A stretch of DNA of 64,000 nt. Origin: Streptomyces justiciae (lineage in GTDB: Bacteria > Actinomycetota > Actinomycetes > Streptomycetales > Streptomycetaceae). The stretch lies in contig NZ_JADDXU010000004.1 in assembly GCF_015163075.1 (NCBI RefSeq), positions 310,001-374,000 of the forward strand. The letters run 5' to 3'. Below the pieces are notes generated by a model. That model was not told the origin of the DNA. It saw only the letters and a program-made list of their open reading frames with translations, and made no database searches. A program made the position numbers and the translations under genes. Below are positions 26,122-34,811 of this stretch, one piece after another (within the stretch, counting starts at the first letter, position 1; the number at the start of each line of letters is the position of its first letter).

Positions 26122-26936
26122 GACTGGCTCCTCAGGGCGGGCCGGTTGGCGATACGGGTGGCCCAGTGGTCGATGTCGAAGCCGGAGTCTCCGCTCAGAG
26201 CGCGCCACAGCTGGATCCGGTTGTGGATCTCCAGTCGGCCGGTCGCGGGCTCGTACCAGGGGAAGGTGCGCCCCAACTCCTCCGACACGGCGGGGGAGTT
26301 CAGATCCGTCACGTCCCACAACCGCACCTGCGGCACGGTCGGGTTGAAGCGGATCTTGTACATGTGGCGGACGGTGTCACTGTCGTTGCGCCGCCCACCG
26401 TGCCAGATGCCGTGGTGCAGCAGCATGACCGTGCCGGCGGAGCAGGTCAGCCGGGTCTGGCCGAGCAGGTTCTGGTAGCGGCCGGTGTCGGACTCGTTGA
26501 TCCGGCGGAGATGGCTGCCCGGCACGACGAGGGTCCCGCCCATGTCCGCGGTGACGTCCTGCGGGTAGTACATGAGCTGCACGTCGAAGGCGTCAGGGCG
26601 TACGTCGATGAGGGCGTCGGCGTGCAGCGGCTGTGCGCTGCCCTCGTGCGGCTCACGCGTGTGCACGAAGTGGTGGTCGACGGTCGGGCCAGGCCCGACC
26701 AGGCTCTGCAACGCCCCGGCGACGGCGGGCAGTTCGACGAGCCTGCGGGCGAACGCCCCCTCGGGGAACGCCTTCGGCACAGGTGTGCCGTACGGAACTG
26801 CGGGCAGATCGGCGGCGAAGACGTCCAGCGCCTCCGCGTTCATCTCCGCCGGCACGACGCCGTCGAGACGCAGGAAACCGTGCGCCACGAACCGCGCCAC
26901 CTGAACGCTGCTCAGCAGCTGAGGTGTGGTTGACAT
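26118..26936 (-). CDS. Phytanoyl-CoA dioxygenase (PhyH)-like Fe(II)/2-oxoglutarate oxygenase
   Basis: The 272-residue protein has the double-stranded beta-helix pattern. The HxD iron ligands are in QPLHADALID, a distal His is in LLHHGIWHGG and an Arg follows within KIRF. GTLVVPGSHLRR is a typical family turn. Such enzymes hydroxylate small molecules, lipids or amino acids, consuming 2-oxoglutarate and oxygen. The substrate is unknown. It is divergent from an AraC gene across 70 bases and coupled to the 103-residue gene, a typical regulated catabolic or tailoring unit. Confidence 0.88.
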   Translation of the reverse strand: MSTTPQLLSSVQVARFVAHGFLRLDGVVPAEMNAEALDVFAADLPAVPYGTPVPKAFPEGAFARRLVELPAVAGALQSLVGPGPTVDHHFVHTREPHEGSAQPLHADALIDVRPDAFDVQLMYYPQDVTADMGGTLVVPGSHLRRINESDTGRYQNLLGQTRLTCSAGTVMLLHHGIWHGGRRNDSDTVRHMYKIRFNPTVPQVRLWDVTDLNSPAVSEELGRTFPWYEPATGRLEIHNRIQLWRALSGDSGFDIDHWATRIANRPALRSQS

Positions 26937-26994
26937 ACGGCGAGCCTAGGATCGGTCATCGCTCCTGCAATGGGTCGTAATCGACGACCGCTGG

Positions 26995-27000
26995 TAATTT
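26995..27000 (+). promoter_or_regulatory. Putative -10 box of a leaderless AraC gene in the shared 70-base gap
   Basis: TAATTT at 26995-27000 ends 6 bases before the AraC ATG, which has no Shine-Dalgarno sequence. A small dyad (GTCG-taat-CGAC at 26974-26985) lies just upstream, between the divergent promoters, and could be an operator half. Confidence 0.4.
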
Positions 27001-27006
27001 TCCACC

Positions 27007-27792
27007 ATGCGGCAACACGTGGAGCTGGCCCTTGATCTCCCGCCCCAGGTGGCGAACGCGGGCGTGGGCGTGCACGGGGCGGCCGGGCCCCACGAGGTGT
27101 TCCGGCTGCCCAGGCTGTGGCAGCTCCACCTCTACAGCTACTCCGGCACCTTGGAGTTCGGCGGCGTCTCCCACCCGATCCGACCCGGTCATCTGAGCCT
27201 GGTGCCGCCCGACACCGAGGTGCACTTCCACTACGACACCCCGCGCTGCGAGCACCTCTACGCCCACTTTCGGCTGCCGGGCGAGGGGGAGCGGCGCCGG
27301 CTTCCGGCGATGCAGGACACCGGGGCCGACGCGACCGCGCTGAGCGGGCTGCTGCGTCAGACGGTCGCGGCGATCACGCAGTCCCCGCTGCGCGCCTCGG
27401 CGGAACTGTGGACCGTGCTGTGGCGCACGACCACCCTGACCGGCTCCGCGGAGAACAGCCCGAGCCCCCGGCACCCCGCGCTGCGGACCGCCATGGCACA
27501 CATCGAGGAACACCTGGCCGGACCCCTGACCATCCCGGCCGTCGCCCGCGCCGCGGGTGTCTCGCACACCCACCTCACCCGGCTGTTCCGCGAGGACACC
27601 GGACACACGGTCGTCGGCTACATCAGACACCGCCGCATGGAGCGCGCCCGGCACCTCCTCAACTCCTCCACCCTGGCCATCCCGGCGATCGCGGCCGCCG
27701 TCGGCATCTCCGACCTCCAGGCCTTCAACAAGACCTGCCGCAAGGAACTGGGCGCCTCACCACGAGCGGTGCGACAGGCGGCGAGCGGGTGA
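27007..27792 (+). CDS. AraC-family transcriptional regulator
   Basis: The 261-residue protein has an N-terminal cupin sensor (RLWQLHLYSYSGTLEFGG; PIRPGHLSLVPPDTEVHFHY). The C-terminal AraC HTH pair includes VARAAGVSHTHLTRLFREDT and IAAAVGISDLQAFNKTCRKE. It is divergent from the PhyH-like operon and is its probable regulator, responding to an unknown small molecule. The ATG lacks a ribosome site; transcription may be leaderless. Confidence 0.88.
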   Translation: MRQHVELALDLPPQVANAGVGVHGAAGPHEVFRLPRLWQLHLYSYSGTLEFGGVSHPIRPGHLSLVPPDTEVHFHYDTPRCEHLYAHFRLPGEGERRRLPAMQDTGADATALSGLLRQTVAAITQSPLRASAELWTVLWRTTTLTGSAENSPSPRHPALRTAMAHIEEHLAGPLTIPAVARAAGVSHTHLTRLFREDTGHTVVGYIRHRRMERARHLLNSSTLAIPAIAAAVGISDLQAFNKTCRKELGASPRAVRQAASG

Positions 27793-27805
27793 CCGCCCGG
27801 CACAT

Positions 27806-29350
27806 CTAGTCAGCCCGCGTGAAGGTGCCCAGCCCCTCGGCGTCCAGGTACTCGACGGTGAAGGACTTCTTGCCCGGATCGAAGGTGACCCCGGTCCGGC
27901 CGACCGCGTTCTCACCGGCCGTCTCGAAGCTGAACGTGTCACCTTCGTAATGCGTGAGCCGGTACGACTGGGGCTCCGGGCCCAGCTGGAGGGTCAGACG
28001 GCCCTTGGCGTCGGCGACGACCCGCGCCCGCCCGTAGTAGTCGCTCGCGTATGTGCCGGTGTAGGTGTCGGCCGCCTTCGCGGGCGCGGCACCGGAGGGC
28101 GGATGCGCGTAGTCGGTCTTCGAGCGCCCCTCGTCCTCCTGCTGCTGGTACAGCGCGTCCACGAGCGGGATCCAGTCGCGGCTGACCTTCCCCGTCTGCG
28201 CGATGTCGAAGAAGTCCAGGGCCACGGCGTCGGCGACCCCGGCCGGTGAGCTGTTGGTGAGGACGACGATGCCGAGTTCCTCGCCGGGCAGCATCGTGAC
28301 GTTGGTGTGCGCGCCGAGCGCGAACGCCCCGGTGTGCGAGAGCCTGAGGCGGCCCTCGTCGTCGTAACTCACGTTCCAGCCCAGGCCGTAGAAGCCGGTC
28401 CGGCCAGCCGCCGCGTGGGGCGGACTGGCGACCGCCTCGGGCCAGTGGGTGCGTTCCAGGGCCTCGGCGTCGATGACCTGCTTGCCGTCCAGCTGCCCCT
28501 CGCCGAGCTGGAGCCGCAGCCACCTCGCCATGTCCCGGGCGCTGGAACTGACGCCGCCGGCTGGGGACTGGGCGTCGGGATCGCGAACGGACTCTGCCTT
28601 CCAGTCGCCGTCGGCGTCCTTGACGTGGCCCCAGGCGCGGTTCGCGGCCGTCGCGTAGTCCTCGAAGCGGGAACTGGTGGAGTCCATGCCGGCCGGCTTG
28701 TAGAGGGTGTCGGCGGCGAGCTTCTCCCAGGAGACGCCCTTCTCGTCGGCGACGGCCTGGGCGGCGGCCGTCAGACCGAAGTTGGTGTAGGCGTAGCTCG
28801 CGCGGAACGGGGCCAGTGGCTCGTAGCGCAGGTGGGACAGGATGTAGTCGCGGTCGTAGCCGAGGTCCTCCAGCAGATCCCCGGCGTGGTCGGGCAGACC
28901 GCTGCGGTGCGAGAAGAGGTCGGCGACCGTCACATGGGAGGTGACCCACGGGTCCTTCAGCCGGAAGTCCGGCAGGTTCGGGGCGACGGGCTCGGTCCAG
29001 CCGTCCACACCGACCGCGCCGGCGACGACGGTGGAGGCGATCGGCTTCGAGACGGAGGCCAGCTGGAAGACGGTGTCGGCGTCGACGGCGGCCTTCTCGC
29101 CGGCCTTGCGGACCCCGTAGCCCTTGAGATGGATCACCTTGCCGTCGTGCACCACGGCGACGGCCACTCCCGGCGTCCCGGTGCGTTTCATGGCCGCCTC
29201 GACCACACCGTCCAGCTGGTCGACGGCCCGCTGCACCTCCGCGTCGTCGAGCTGGGGCGGGGGCTGCGGAGGGGGCGGCGAGGGTCCTGGTGCGGCGGCG
29301 CCCAGCAGCGCCGACAACCCGGCCGCGGCGATCCACCCAAGAGTGCTCAC
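27806..29350 (-). CDS. Exported serine beta-lactamase/D-Ala-D-Ala carboxypeptidase-like hydrolase
   Basis: The 514-residue protein has a short signal-like N-terminus and a Pro-rich linker (PSPPPPQPPPQ). A class C beta-lactamase-type domain follows, with the SxxK motif in FQLASVSKPIAST and YxN in ASYAYTNFGL. A C-terminal beta domain resembling DUF3471 includes YTGTYASDYYGRARVV. It may trim peptidoglycan or hydrolyse an ester/amide; resistance to beta-lactams is not implied. GTG 29350 is very close to its GGAGG. The next gene upstream on the same strand is another serine hydrolase of the superfamily. Confidence 0.85.
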   Translation of the reverse strand: MSTLGWIAAAGLSALLGAAAPGPSPPPPQPPPQLDDAEVQRAVDQLDGVVEAAMKRTGTPGVAVAVVHDGKVIHLKGYGVRKAGEKAAVDADTVFQLASVSKPIASTVVAGAVGVDGWTEPVAPNLPDFRLKDPWVTSHVTVADLFSHRSGLPDHAGDLLEDLGYDRDYILSHLRYEPLAPFRASYAYTNFGLTAAAQAVADEKGVSWEKLAADTLYKPAGMDSTSSRFEDYATAANRAWGHVKDADGDWKAESVRDPDAQSPAGGVSSSARDMARWLRLQLGEGQLDGKQVIDAEALERTHWPEAVASPPHAAAGRTGFYGLGWNVSYDDEGRLRLSHTGAFALGAHTNVTMLPGEELGIVVLTNSSPAGVADAVALDFFDIAQTGKVSRDWIPLVDALYQQQEDEGRSKTDYAHPPSGAAPAKAADTYTGTYASDYYGRARVVADAKGRLTLQLGPEPQSYRLTHYEGDTFSFETAGENAVGRTGVTFDPGKKSFTVEYLDAEGLGTFTRAD

Positions 29351-29416
29351 CCCTCCATTGAAAGACCCCCGCCGCGGTCTGTCGCGCGCTGCCGGACGAC
29401 CCCCGCCGGGGGCCTG

Positions 29417-30652
29417 CTAGGTCCTGGGAATCGGCCGGGCGTAGACGTTCTCCGGGGTCACGATCTCGGTGATCGCCCGGGCGAGCAGGGAGGAAGGCTC
29501 CTGGCCCGCCGAGAGGATGTCGGTGTTGATCATCAGCACCAGGGTGGCCCTCTTCGAGGGCAGGTAGACGGTGACCGTCTCGTACCCCGGGATGGACCCG
29601 TTGTGCCCGATCCAGCCGCCGCTCTCGAAGATGCCCAGGCCGTACTTGGTGCCGGGGAAGCCGGTGGGGAGCATCTTCAGCCGCTGCGCCTGGGTCTCGG
29701 GCCGCAGCAGGGTGCCGGTGGCGACGATCTTCGCCCAGCGCCGCAGGTCGTGCAGATCGGAGATCATCGCCCCGGCCGCCCAGGCCCAGCTGGGGTTCCA
29801 GTCCGTGCTGTCGGCGACCTCACCGGTCAGCGTCTGGTTGGTGTACCCACGCGGGTGCGGCCGGGGGAACTCGAAGCCCCGGGGGAGCAGGGTGTGGGAC
29901 AGCCGGGCGGGGCGCAGCACCCGCTCCTCCAGGAAGTCCGTCAGTGGCCGCCCACTGACCTTCTCGACCACCAGCCCGAGGAGCACGAGATTGGTGTTGG
30001 AGTACTCGAACTTCTCGCCCGGCGCGAAGGTGTTCTTGTGCTTGAAGCCGTACGACAGAACCTCGCGCGGGGTGAAGAACCGCGTCGGGTCGCTCAGCAG
30101 ATCGTGCTGGAAACCCGCGTCGGCGGTGTAGGGGTAGAGACCGCTGCGCATCTCGGCGAGGTGGCGGAGCGTGATCCGATGCCCCCGGGGCACGCCGTGG
30201 ACGTAGCGGGAGATCGGGTCGTCGAGCCCGATCAGGCCGTCGTCGACGAGTTCGAGCACCGCGGTGACCGTGAACGTCTTGGTCTCGCTGCCGATCCGCA
30301 CGAACACGTCCGACTTCATCGGCCGACCCGTGGCCGTGTCGGCGACGCCGGTGGCGCGGACGTAGCTGCCCTTGCCCGGCATCCACAGCCCCGCGACGAC
30401 ACCGGGGATGCCGGCCTGCCTGCGGACCTTCTCGATGGCCGCGTCCAGCCGCGAGACCAGCTTCGGATCGAGTGCGTGCGGGGGACAGTCGTCACTCACG
30501 CTGCTCCGGGGCGCCTCGGCGGCGGTGGCGGGGGCCGCGGCCATCGGGGTCAGCAAGGACGCCACGAGCAGCGCTGCGGCGAGGACACGGCGGGCGGGGA
30601 TACGTCGTCTCACGTCTCGGTGCCTCTTCCAGGTCTGGGGCGAGGCAGTCAC
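29417..30652 (-). CDS. Secreted D-alanyl-D-alanine carboxypeptidase-like serine hydrolase
   Basis: The 411-residue protein starts with a basic Sec signal peptide (RRVLAAALLVASLLTPMAAA, cleaved after about residue 45). The catalytic SxxK is in RIGSETKTFT, YxN in EYSNTNLVLLG, and the third motif HxG in GHNGSIPGYE. This is the R61 DD-peptidase-type fold, acting on peptidoglycan stems or similar amides. It starts at GTG 30652 and is divergent from the DenD-like gene. Together with 27806-29350 it makes a tandem pair of related enzymes. Confidence 0.9.
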   Translation of the reverse strand: MTASPQTWKRHRDVRRRIPARRVLAAALLVASLLTPMAAAPATAAEAPRSSVSDDCPPHALDPKLVSRLDAAIEKVRRQAGIPGVVAGLWMPGKGSYVRATGVADTATGRPMKSDVFVRIGSETKTFTVTAVLELVDDGLIGLDDPISRYVHGVPRGHRITLRHLAEMRSGLYPYTADAGFQHDLLSDPTRFFTPREVLSYGFKHKNTFAPGEKFEYSNTNLVLLGLVVEKVSGRPLTDFLEERVLRPARLSHTLLPRGFEFPRPHPRGYTNQTLTGEVADSTDWNPSWAWAAGAMISDLHDLRRWAKIVATGTLLRPETQAQRLKMLPTGFPGTKYGLGIFESGGWIGHNGSIPGYETVTVYLPSKRATLVLMINTDILSAGQEPSSLLARAITEIVTPENVYARPIPRT

Positions 30653-30827
30653 GTCACCATCCGCGCCGTGAGCGCGCGTTCTCCGGACGGGCGCCCACCG
30701 TACGAGTCCACCCGTTCGCGCCGCACGCGTCGCTCTGACGTACGTATCGCCTCGGGCGCACTGGTCGGCAGGCGACGGGGTGCGTCATCGTGTGAGCTGC
30801 CGAGCGTCTGGTGAGGGGGAGAGGCGA

Positions 30828-31844
30828 GTGAGGATCGTCGTGACGGGCGCGTCCGGGTTCGTGGGGCGCCTGCTGGTGAGGGAACTTCTGCGCGCACGGT
30901 CCTTCACCGGCGTACCGATCACCCGGCTGGTGCTGGTCGATCGCGCCGCTCCGCCCGACGACGGACCGACCGCGGACTCGCTCGCACAGGTGGTGACCGG
31001 CGATCTGGTCGAGCGCCTCGCCGAGGTGTTCGCCGAGCCGGTGGACGTGGTGTTCCATCTCGCCGCGGCGGTGTCCGCCGAGTGCGAGGCCGACTTCGAC
31101 CTCGGGATGCGCGTCAACGTCGACGCGACACGCTCGCTGCTGGAGGTGGCGCGGGCGCAGTCGGCGGCCGGCGGGCCGACGGTACGGGTGGTGTTCACGA
31201 GCAGCATCGCCGTCTACGGCCGGCCGGCGGCGGGGGACCCCGTTCCGACGGTCAGCGAGACGACCTTGCCGGCCCCGCGATCGAGCTACGGCACGCAGAA
31301 GTTGATGTGCGAGCACCTCATCGCGGACATGAGCCGCCGCGGCTACGTCGATGGGCGCGTGGCCCGGCTGATGACCGTGGCGGTACGACCGGGACGGCCC
31401 AACGCGGCCGCGTCCGGTTTCGTCTCCGCGATCATCCGCGAGCCGCTGGCCGGACGGCCGACCGTCTGCCCGGTCGCCCCGGAGCTGAAGCTGGCCCTGG
31501 CCTCCCCGCGGACGACGGTCCAGGCCCTGCTGCGCATCGCGGAAGCAGAACGCGGCGACGAGCCGGGCCGGATCCAGGGGCCGACCCCCGTCAACGTCCC
31601 CGCGCTCACCGTCTCGGTCGCCGACATGCTCGACACGCTGCGACGGCTGACCGGCCCGGAGACCGCCGACCTCGTGACGTTCACACCCGATCCGTCCGTG
31701 GAGGCCGTCGTGGCCTCCTGGCCCGCCGACTTCGACAACACCCGCGCCGCGCATCTGCGCCTGCGACCCGACGCGAGCTTCGAAGCGGTCGTACGGGACT
31801 ATTGCGCCGACCATCCCGAGGCGCTCGTACGACAACTCGGCTGA
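30828..31844 (+). CDS. NAD-dependent epimerase/dehydratase, DenD (D-erythronate dehydrogenase)-like
   Basis: The 338-residue short-chain-type protein opens with the NAD-binding RIVVTGASGFVGRLLVRE. It has the catalytic Ser region (VFTSSIAVYG), and Tyr and Lys in SSYGTQKLMCEHLI. The segment AVRPGRPNAAASGFVSAIIR, followed by LALASPRTTVQALL, is characteristic of DenD, which oxidises D-erythronate to 2-oxo-tetronate. No tetronate kinase or aldolase gene lies nearby, so the reaction here may differ. GTG 30828 follows GGGGGAGAGG. It stands as a single gene. Confidence 0.85.
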   Translation: MRIVVTGASGFVGRLLVRELLRARSFTGVPITRLVLVDRAAPPDDGPTADSLAQVVTGDLVERLAEVFAEPVDVVFHLAAAVSAECEADFDLGMRVNVDATRSLLEVARAQSAAGGPTVRVVFTSSIAVYGRPAAGDPVPTVSETTLPAPRSSYGTQKLMCEHLIADMSRRGYVDGRVARLMTVAVRPGRPNAAASGFVSAIIREPLAGRPTVCPVAPELKLALASPRTTVQALLRIAEAERGDEPGRIQGPTPVNVPALTVSVADMLDTLRRLTGPETADLVTFTPDPSVEAVVASWPADFDNTRAAHLRLRPDASFEAVVRDYCADHPEALVRQLG

Positions 31845-31866
31845 AGGGCAGCTCTGGGGCTGTGTG

Positions 31867-32328
31867 TCATCCGGACTCGTCGCCGCTGTGCAGCGCCGCG
31901 AAGAGGGTGTCCAGGCCTCCGCGGATTCTGGCCGCGGTGAGGTGGTCGAAATAGTCGCGGGAACTCACGATCCGCCCGTCGCGCACCCGCAGGACGAAGA
32001 TGCCGGGGAGGGCGAACTCCTCGCCGGTCTCGGCGACGGTGCCCTGGTACTCGAACTCCGCGACGACGACCTCGGGATCGGCGGTCTCGTGGACGGTGAT
32101 GTTCGCTGGGCGGCGGATCAGGGTCGGGCCGGTGCCCGTGGGGGCGAAGTGCGCGCGCAGTTCCTCGCGGGTGCGCAGCGCCGCGGCGCGTAGGGGGTGG
32201 AAGGGGTGGACGACGTCGGTGTGTTCGGCGTAGAGCTCGGGGAGTTCCTCCCAGCGGCCCTCCGCGACACCGTTCACCAGGGCGAGGAAGACGTCACGCG
32301 GGCTGCGGTGCTCGGGGTCCTCGGACAT
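31867..32328 (-). CDS. SnoaL-like/NTF2-fold protein
   Basis: The roughly 153-residue product has the NTF2 cone fold: FLALVNGVAEGRWEELPELY at the front, DPEVVVAEFEYQGTV in the sheet and the ending VRDGRIVSSRDYFDHL. Such proteins may be isomerases, hydrolases or binding proteins. ATG 32328 (MSEDPEH) is favoured; an in-frame ATG at 32343 adds five residues. It is divergent from the TetR gene, with two palindromes between them, and so is the likely TetR target. Confidence 0.85.
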   Translation of the reverse strand: MSEDPEHRSPRDVFLALVNGVAEGRWEELPELYAEHTDVVHPFHPLRAAALRTREELRAHFAPTGTGPTLIRRPANITVHETADPEVVVAEFEYQGTVAETGEEFALPGIFVLRVRDGRIVSSRDYFDHLTAARIRGGLDTLFAALHSGDESG

Positions 32329-32359
32329 GGGCTCCTCTGGCATGGGTCCGCTACTATCC

Positions 32360-32395
32360 GGAGTGGTGACTCCGAATATATGGAGTCGTCACTCC
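32360..32395. promoter_or_regulatory. Two palindromic TetR operator candidates
   Basis: Two GGAGT-N4-ACTCC palindromes (32360-32373 and 32382-32395) are separated by an A+T-rich 8-base spacer, GAATATAT. The centre-to-centre distance is 22 bases, about two helical turns, as for TetR-family proteins binding as two dimers. The site sits between the divergent SnoaL-like and TetR genes and overlaps likely -10 sequences. The two sites together also form one larger imperfect palindrome. Confidence 0.75.
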
Positions 32396-32429
32396 GGTAG
32401 TCAACGCTCTTACGAGGAAACGGGGTTGG

Positions 32430-32996
32430 ATGGCACGGCGAGCTGACGCGCAGGCCAATCGCGAGCGCGTCCTCGATGTCGCCGAGGACGTTTTCGGGCA
32501 CGGCGGGAAGTCGGCTTCCACCGAGGAGGTGGCGCGCCTCGCCGGCGTCGGTATCGCGACGGTCTTCCGGAACTTCCCCACCAAGGCCGCCCTGTTGGAG
32601 GCCGTGCTCGTCAGGCACTTCCACCGGCTCACGGCGGAGGCCGAGACGCGGCTCGATGCCCAGGAGCCGGGCGAGGCGTTCTTCGGCTTCTTCCGCCATC
32701 TCGTCGCCGACGCGGCGAAGAAGATCGCCCTCGGGGAGGCCCTGCTGGAGGCGGGCGGCGCCGCCGACAACGACGCCACCGAAGCCTCACGGGCCCTGAG
32801 CCGAGCGGTGGGTGAACTCCTCGACCGCGCCCAACAGGCCGGCGCGGTACGTGACGACGTCGAACTGCCCGAGGTGTACGCCCTGTTGGTGGGCGCGTCC
32901 CGGGCCGTGGCCCACGCGTCGCTGGACGACGAGGTGCAATCCCGCATGCTCGGCATCGTGTTCGCGGGGCTCGCGCCGGCCGCGGGGCGCGCGTGA
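32430..32996 (+). CDS. TetR-family transcriptional regulator
   Basis: The 188-residue protein has the TetR N-terminal HTH (RERVLDVAEDVFGHGGKSAS; EEVARLAGVGIATVFRNFPT) and an all-helical ligand/dimer domain. It is the presumed repressor of the divergent SnoaL-like gene and of itself, through the palindromes at 32360-32395. The ATG at 32430 is the first of the open frame and aligns with the family N-terminus (MARRADAQANRERVL). Confidence 0.92.
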   Translation: MARRADAQANRERVLDVAEDVFGHGGKSASTEEVARLAGVGIATVFRNFPTKAALLEAVLVRHFHRLTAEAETRLDAQEPGEAFFGFFRHLVADAAKKIALGEALLEAGGAADNDATEASRALSRAVGELLDRAQQAGAVRDDVELPEVYALLVGASRAVAHASLDDEVQSRMLGIVFAGLAPAAGRA

Positions 32997-33020
32997 GTGG
33001 CGTTCAGGACCCGCCGCCGG

Positions 33021-33539
33021 TCAGACGGATGCCAGCCAGGCCGCGGTGTCCTCAGGACGGCTGAAGCGGAGGGTGTTCAGCGGGGCGAAGCGGGGATCGT
33101 GGACCCGGCGTTCGATCTCGCGGCGGCGGGGCCCGTGTTGGGACCAGGCCCACCAGGCCGGGTGCTCCCGGCTCAGCCAGCCCCGCCACGTCTCCCGGTT
33201 GCCGCCGAAGAGGGGCTCACGGGTGACGGTGCGCCGCACGGAGCGGCGGAGAACGCGAGGCATGACGACCCGCTTGGGATAGTCCAGCCAGACCACGCTG
33301 TCGGCCCGCTCCCACAGCAGGTCACGAACCTCCGGATAACCGAGGGAGTCGACGACCCAGCCGGGTTCGGCGGTCAGCCGTGACACGTCCTCGGCCAGGT
33401 CGCCGTTGACCGCCCACCCGGGGCCGTCGAAGTACAGCGCGTCCATCTCGTGGTACCGCAGGCCCAGTCGAGCGCTCAGGGCTCGCGCGAGCGTCGACTT
33501 GCCCGCACCGGTGACACCCACCACCAAGATCTGGTCCAA
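33021..33539 (-). CDS. P-loop adenylate kinase-like (FlaR/topology modulation) protein
   Basis: The 172-residue P-loop protein has Walker A VVGVTGAGKSTLARALS and YHEMDALYFDGPGW, an adenylate-kinase-like core. VVWLDYPKRVVMPRVLRRSV and a Trp-rich NRETWRGWLSREHPAWWAW follow. It belongs to the family annotated FlaR/AAA, whose phosphate acceptor is unknown. The start is TTG 33539, which has AGGAG 7 bases upstream and gives the correct family N-terminus. The open frame runs further without support. It is divergent from the secreted esterase gene. Confidence 0.8.
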   Translation of the reverse strand: MDQILVVGVTGAGKSTLARALSARLGLRYHEMDALYFDGPGWAVNGDLAEDVSRLTAEPGWVVDSLGYPEVRDLLWERADSVVWLDYPKRVVMPRVLRRSVRRTVTREPLFGGNRETWRGWLSREHPAWWAWSQHGPRRREIERRVHDPRFAPLNTLRFSRPEDTAAWLASV

Positions 33540-33689
33540 GAGTGCACTCCTTGCTCGCGACTGCCGCTGGAACTCTGTCTTCCGTCTGACTTCAGCACTA
33601 TGGCGTAGTGACCCATACCCCATCGATCCGTACGCTCCCCGGTGGTACCGATCCCTGACCGAGCGGTTCGCTCGAAGTGGAGGCTCGCC

Positions 33690-34688
33690 GTGCACCCTGG
33701 TCGTGTCCGTCTGTTGATCTGGACCGCCCTGGTCGCCTTGATCATGGCCATCCTGCCGGGGACCGCGACCGCGACCGCGACCGCGGCCGCGGCGGCCGGT
33801 GGCGAGGGAGGTGGCGGAACCGGCGGCGCCAAGGTCGTCGCGGCGGAGAAGGTGGGGAACCGCCTCGTCGACCTGACCGTCTCCTCGCCCGCGCTGGGCC
33901 GGACCGCCAAGGTGCGGCTGCTCACCCCGGACGGCTGGGACGAGCGCGGCAAGAAGCAGCGCTGGCCGGTGCTGTTGCTGCTGCACGGCTGCTGCGACAC
34001 GTACGACAGCTGGACCCGCCAGACCGACGTCGCGACGCTGCCCCAGCTGCGCGACACCCTGGTCGTCATGCCCGAGGGCGGGGAGTACGGCTGGTACAGC
34101 GACTGGTGGAACCACGGCAAGGGCGGCTCACCGGCCTGGGAGACCTTCCATCTGCGTGAGGTGCTCCCGCTGCTGGAGCACGGCTACGGCGCCGGACACC
34201 GCCGCGTGATCGCCGGGCTCTCCATGGGCGGCCTCGGCACCCTGCTCTACGCCGCCCACCACCCCGGCATGTTCAGGGCGGCCGCGAGCTACAGCGGCGT
34301 GGTGCATCCCCTGTACGGCGACTTCCCGTACGGCCTGATGGACCTGTTGCGGGACTACGGTCAGGACCCGCTCGCGATGTGGGGCGACCCGGTGGCCCAG
34401 CGCGCCATCTGGGAGGAGCACGACCCGTACTACCTCGCGAAGCGGCTGCGCTCGACCTCCGTCTTCCTGTCGAGCGGCGACGGCACCGCCGGCCCCTTCG
34501 ACCCGCCCGGCGCCCACGACGACCTCGAGGCGGTGCTGAATGAGATGAACCACGCGGTCGCCGACCGGCTGAAGGCGGCCGGAGTACGGCTCACCACCGA
34601 CTTCTACGGTCCCGGCACCCACGACTGGCCCTACTGGGAGCGCGAACTCCACCGCTCCCTGCCCCTGTTGCTGGGAGCCCTGCGGTAG
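33690..34688 (+). CDS. Secreted esterase-D/antigen-85-like alpha/beta hydrolase
   Basis: The 332-residue protein has a signal peptide (LLIWTALVALIMAILPG) and an esterase-D-type domain: VRLLTPDGWDERGKK, LLLLHGCCDTYDSWTRQTDV, nucleophile elbow VIAGLSMGGLGTL and the His in YGPGTHDWPYW. The fold is shared with mycolyltransferases and S-formylglutathione hydrolase. In this genus such proteins are secreted esterases or depolymerases. GTG 33690 is favoured because GGAGG lies 6 bases before it; a GTG at 33642 would add 16 basic residues. It is related to the product of 57080-58024. Confidence 0.85.
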   Translation: MHPGRVRLLIWTALVALIMAILPGTATATATAAAAAGGEGGGGTGGAKVVAAEKVGNRLVDLTVSSPALGRTAKVRLLTPDGWDERGKKQRWPVLLLLHGCCDTYDSWTRQTDVATLPQLRDTLVVMPEGGEYGWYSDWWNHGKGGSPAWETFHLREVLPLLEHGYGAGHRRVIAGLSMGGLGTLLYAAHHPGMFRAAASYSGVVHPLYGDFPYGLMDLLRDYGQDPLAMWGDPVAQRAIWEEHDPYYLAKRLRSTSVFLSSGDGTAGPFDPPGAHDDLEAVLNEMNHAVADRLKAAGVRLTTDFYGPGTHDWPYWERELHRSLPLLLGALR

Positions 34689-34811
34689 GCGTAGCCGCAG
34701 GCACCAGGATGCGTCGAGCGTCCAGAGGGGCCCGTGATGGCCGAAATGCCGTCTGTTCACGGGTGGGTGAACGCCAATACCGTGTGCGGCCTTCGCAGCC
34801 TGGGAGGTCTC

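Noticed and set aside
27806..30652. A beta-lactam resistance locus
   Set aside because: The two serine hydrolases have penicillin-binding-type motifs but resemble DD-peptidases or esterases, and no regulator or resistance context is present.
28307..30814. A long plus-strand open frame opposite two serine hydrolase genes
   Set aside because: It spans two real genes and their gap, has no recognisable motif and is explained by codon bias of the opposite strand.
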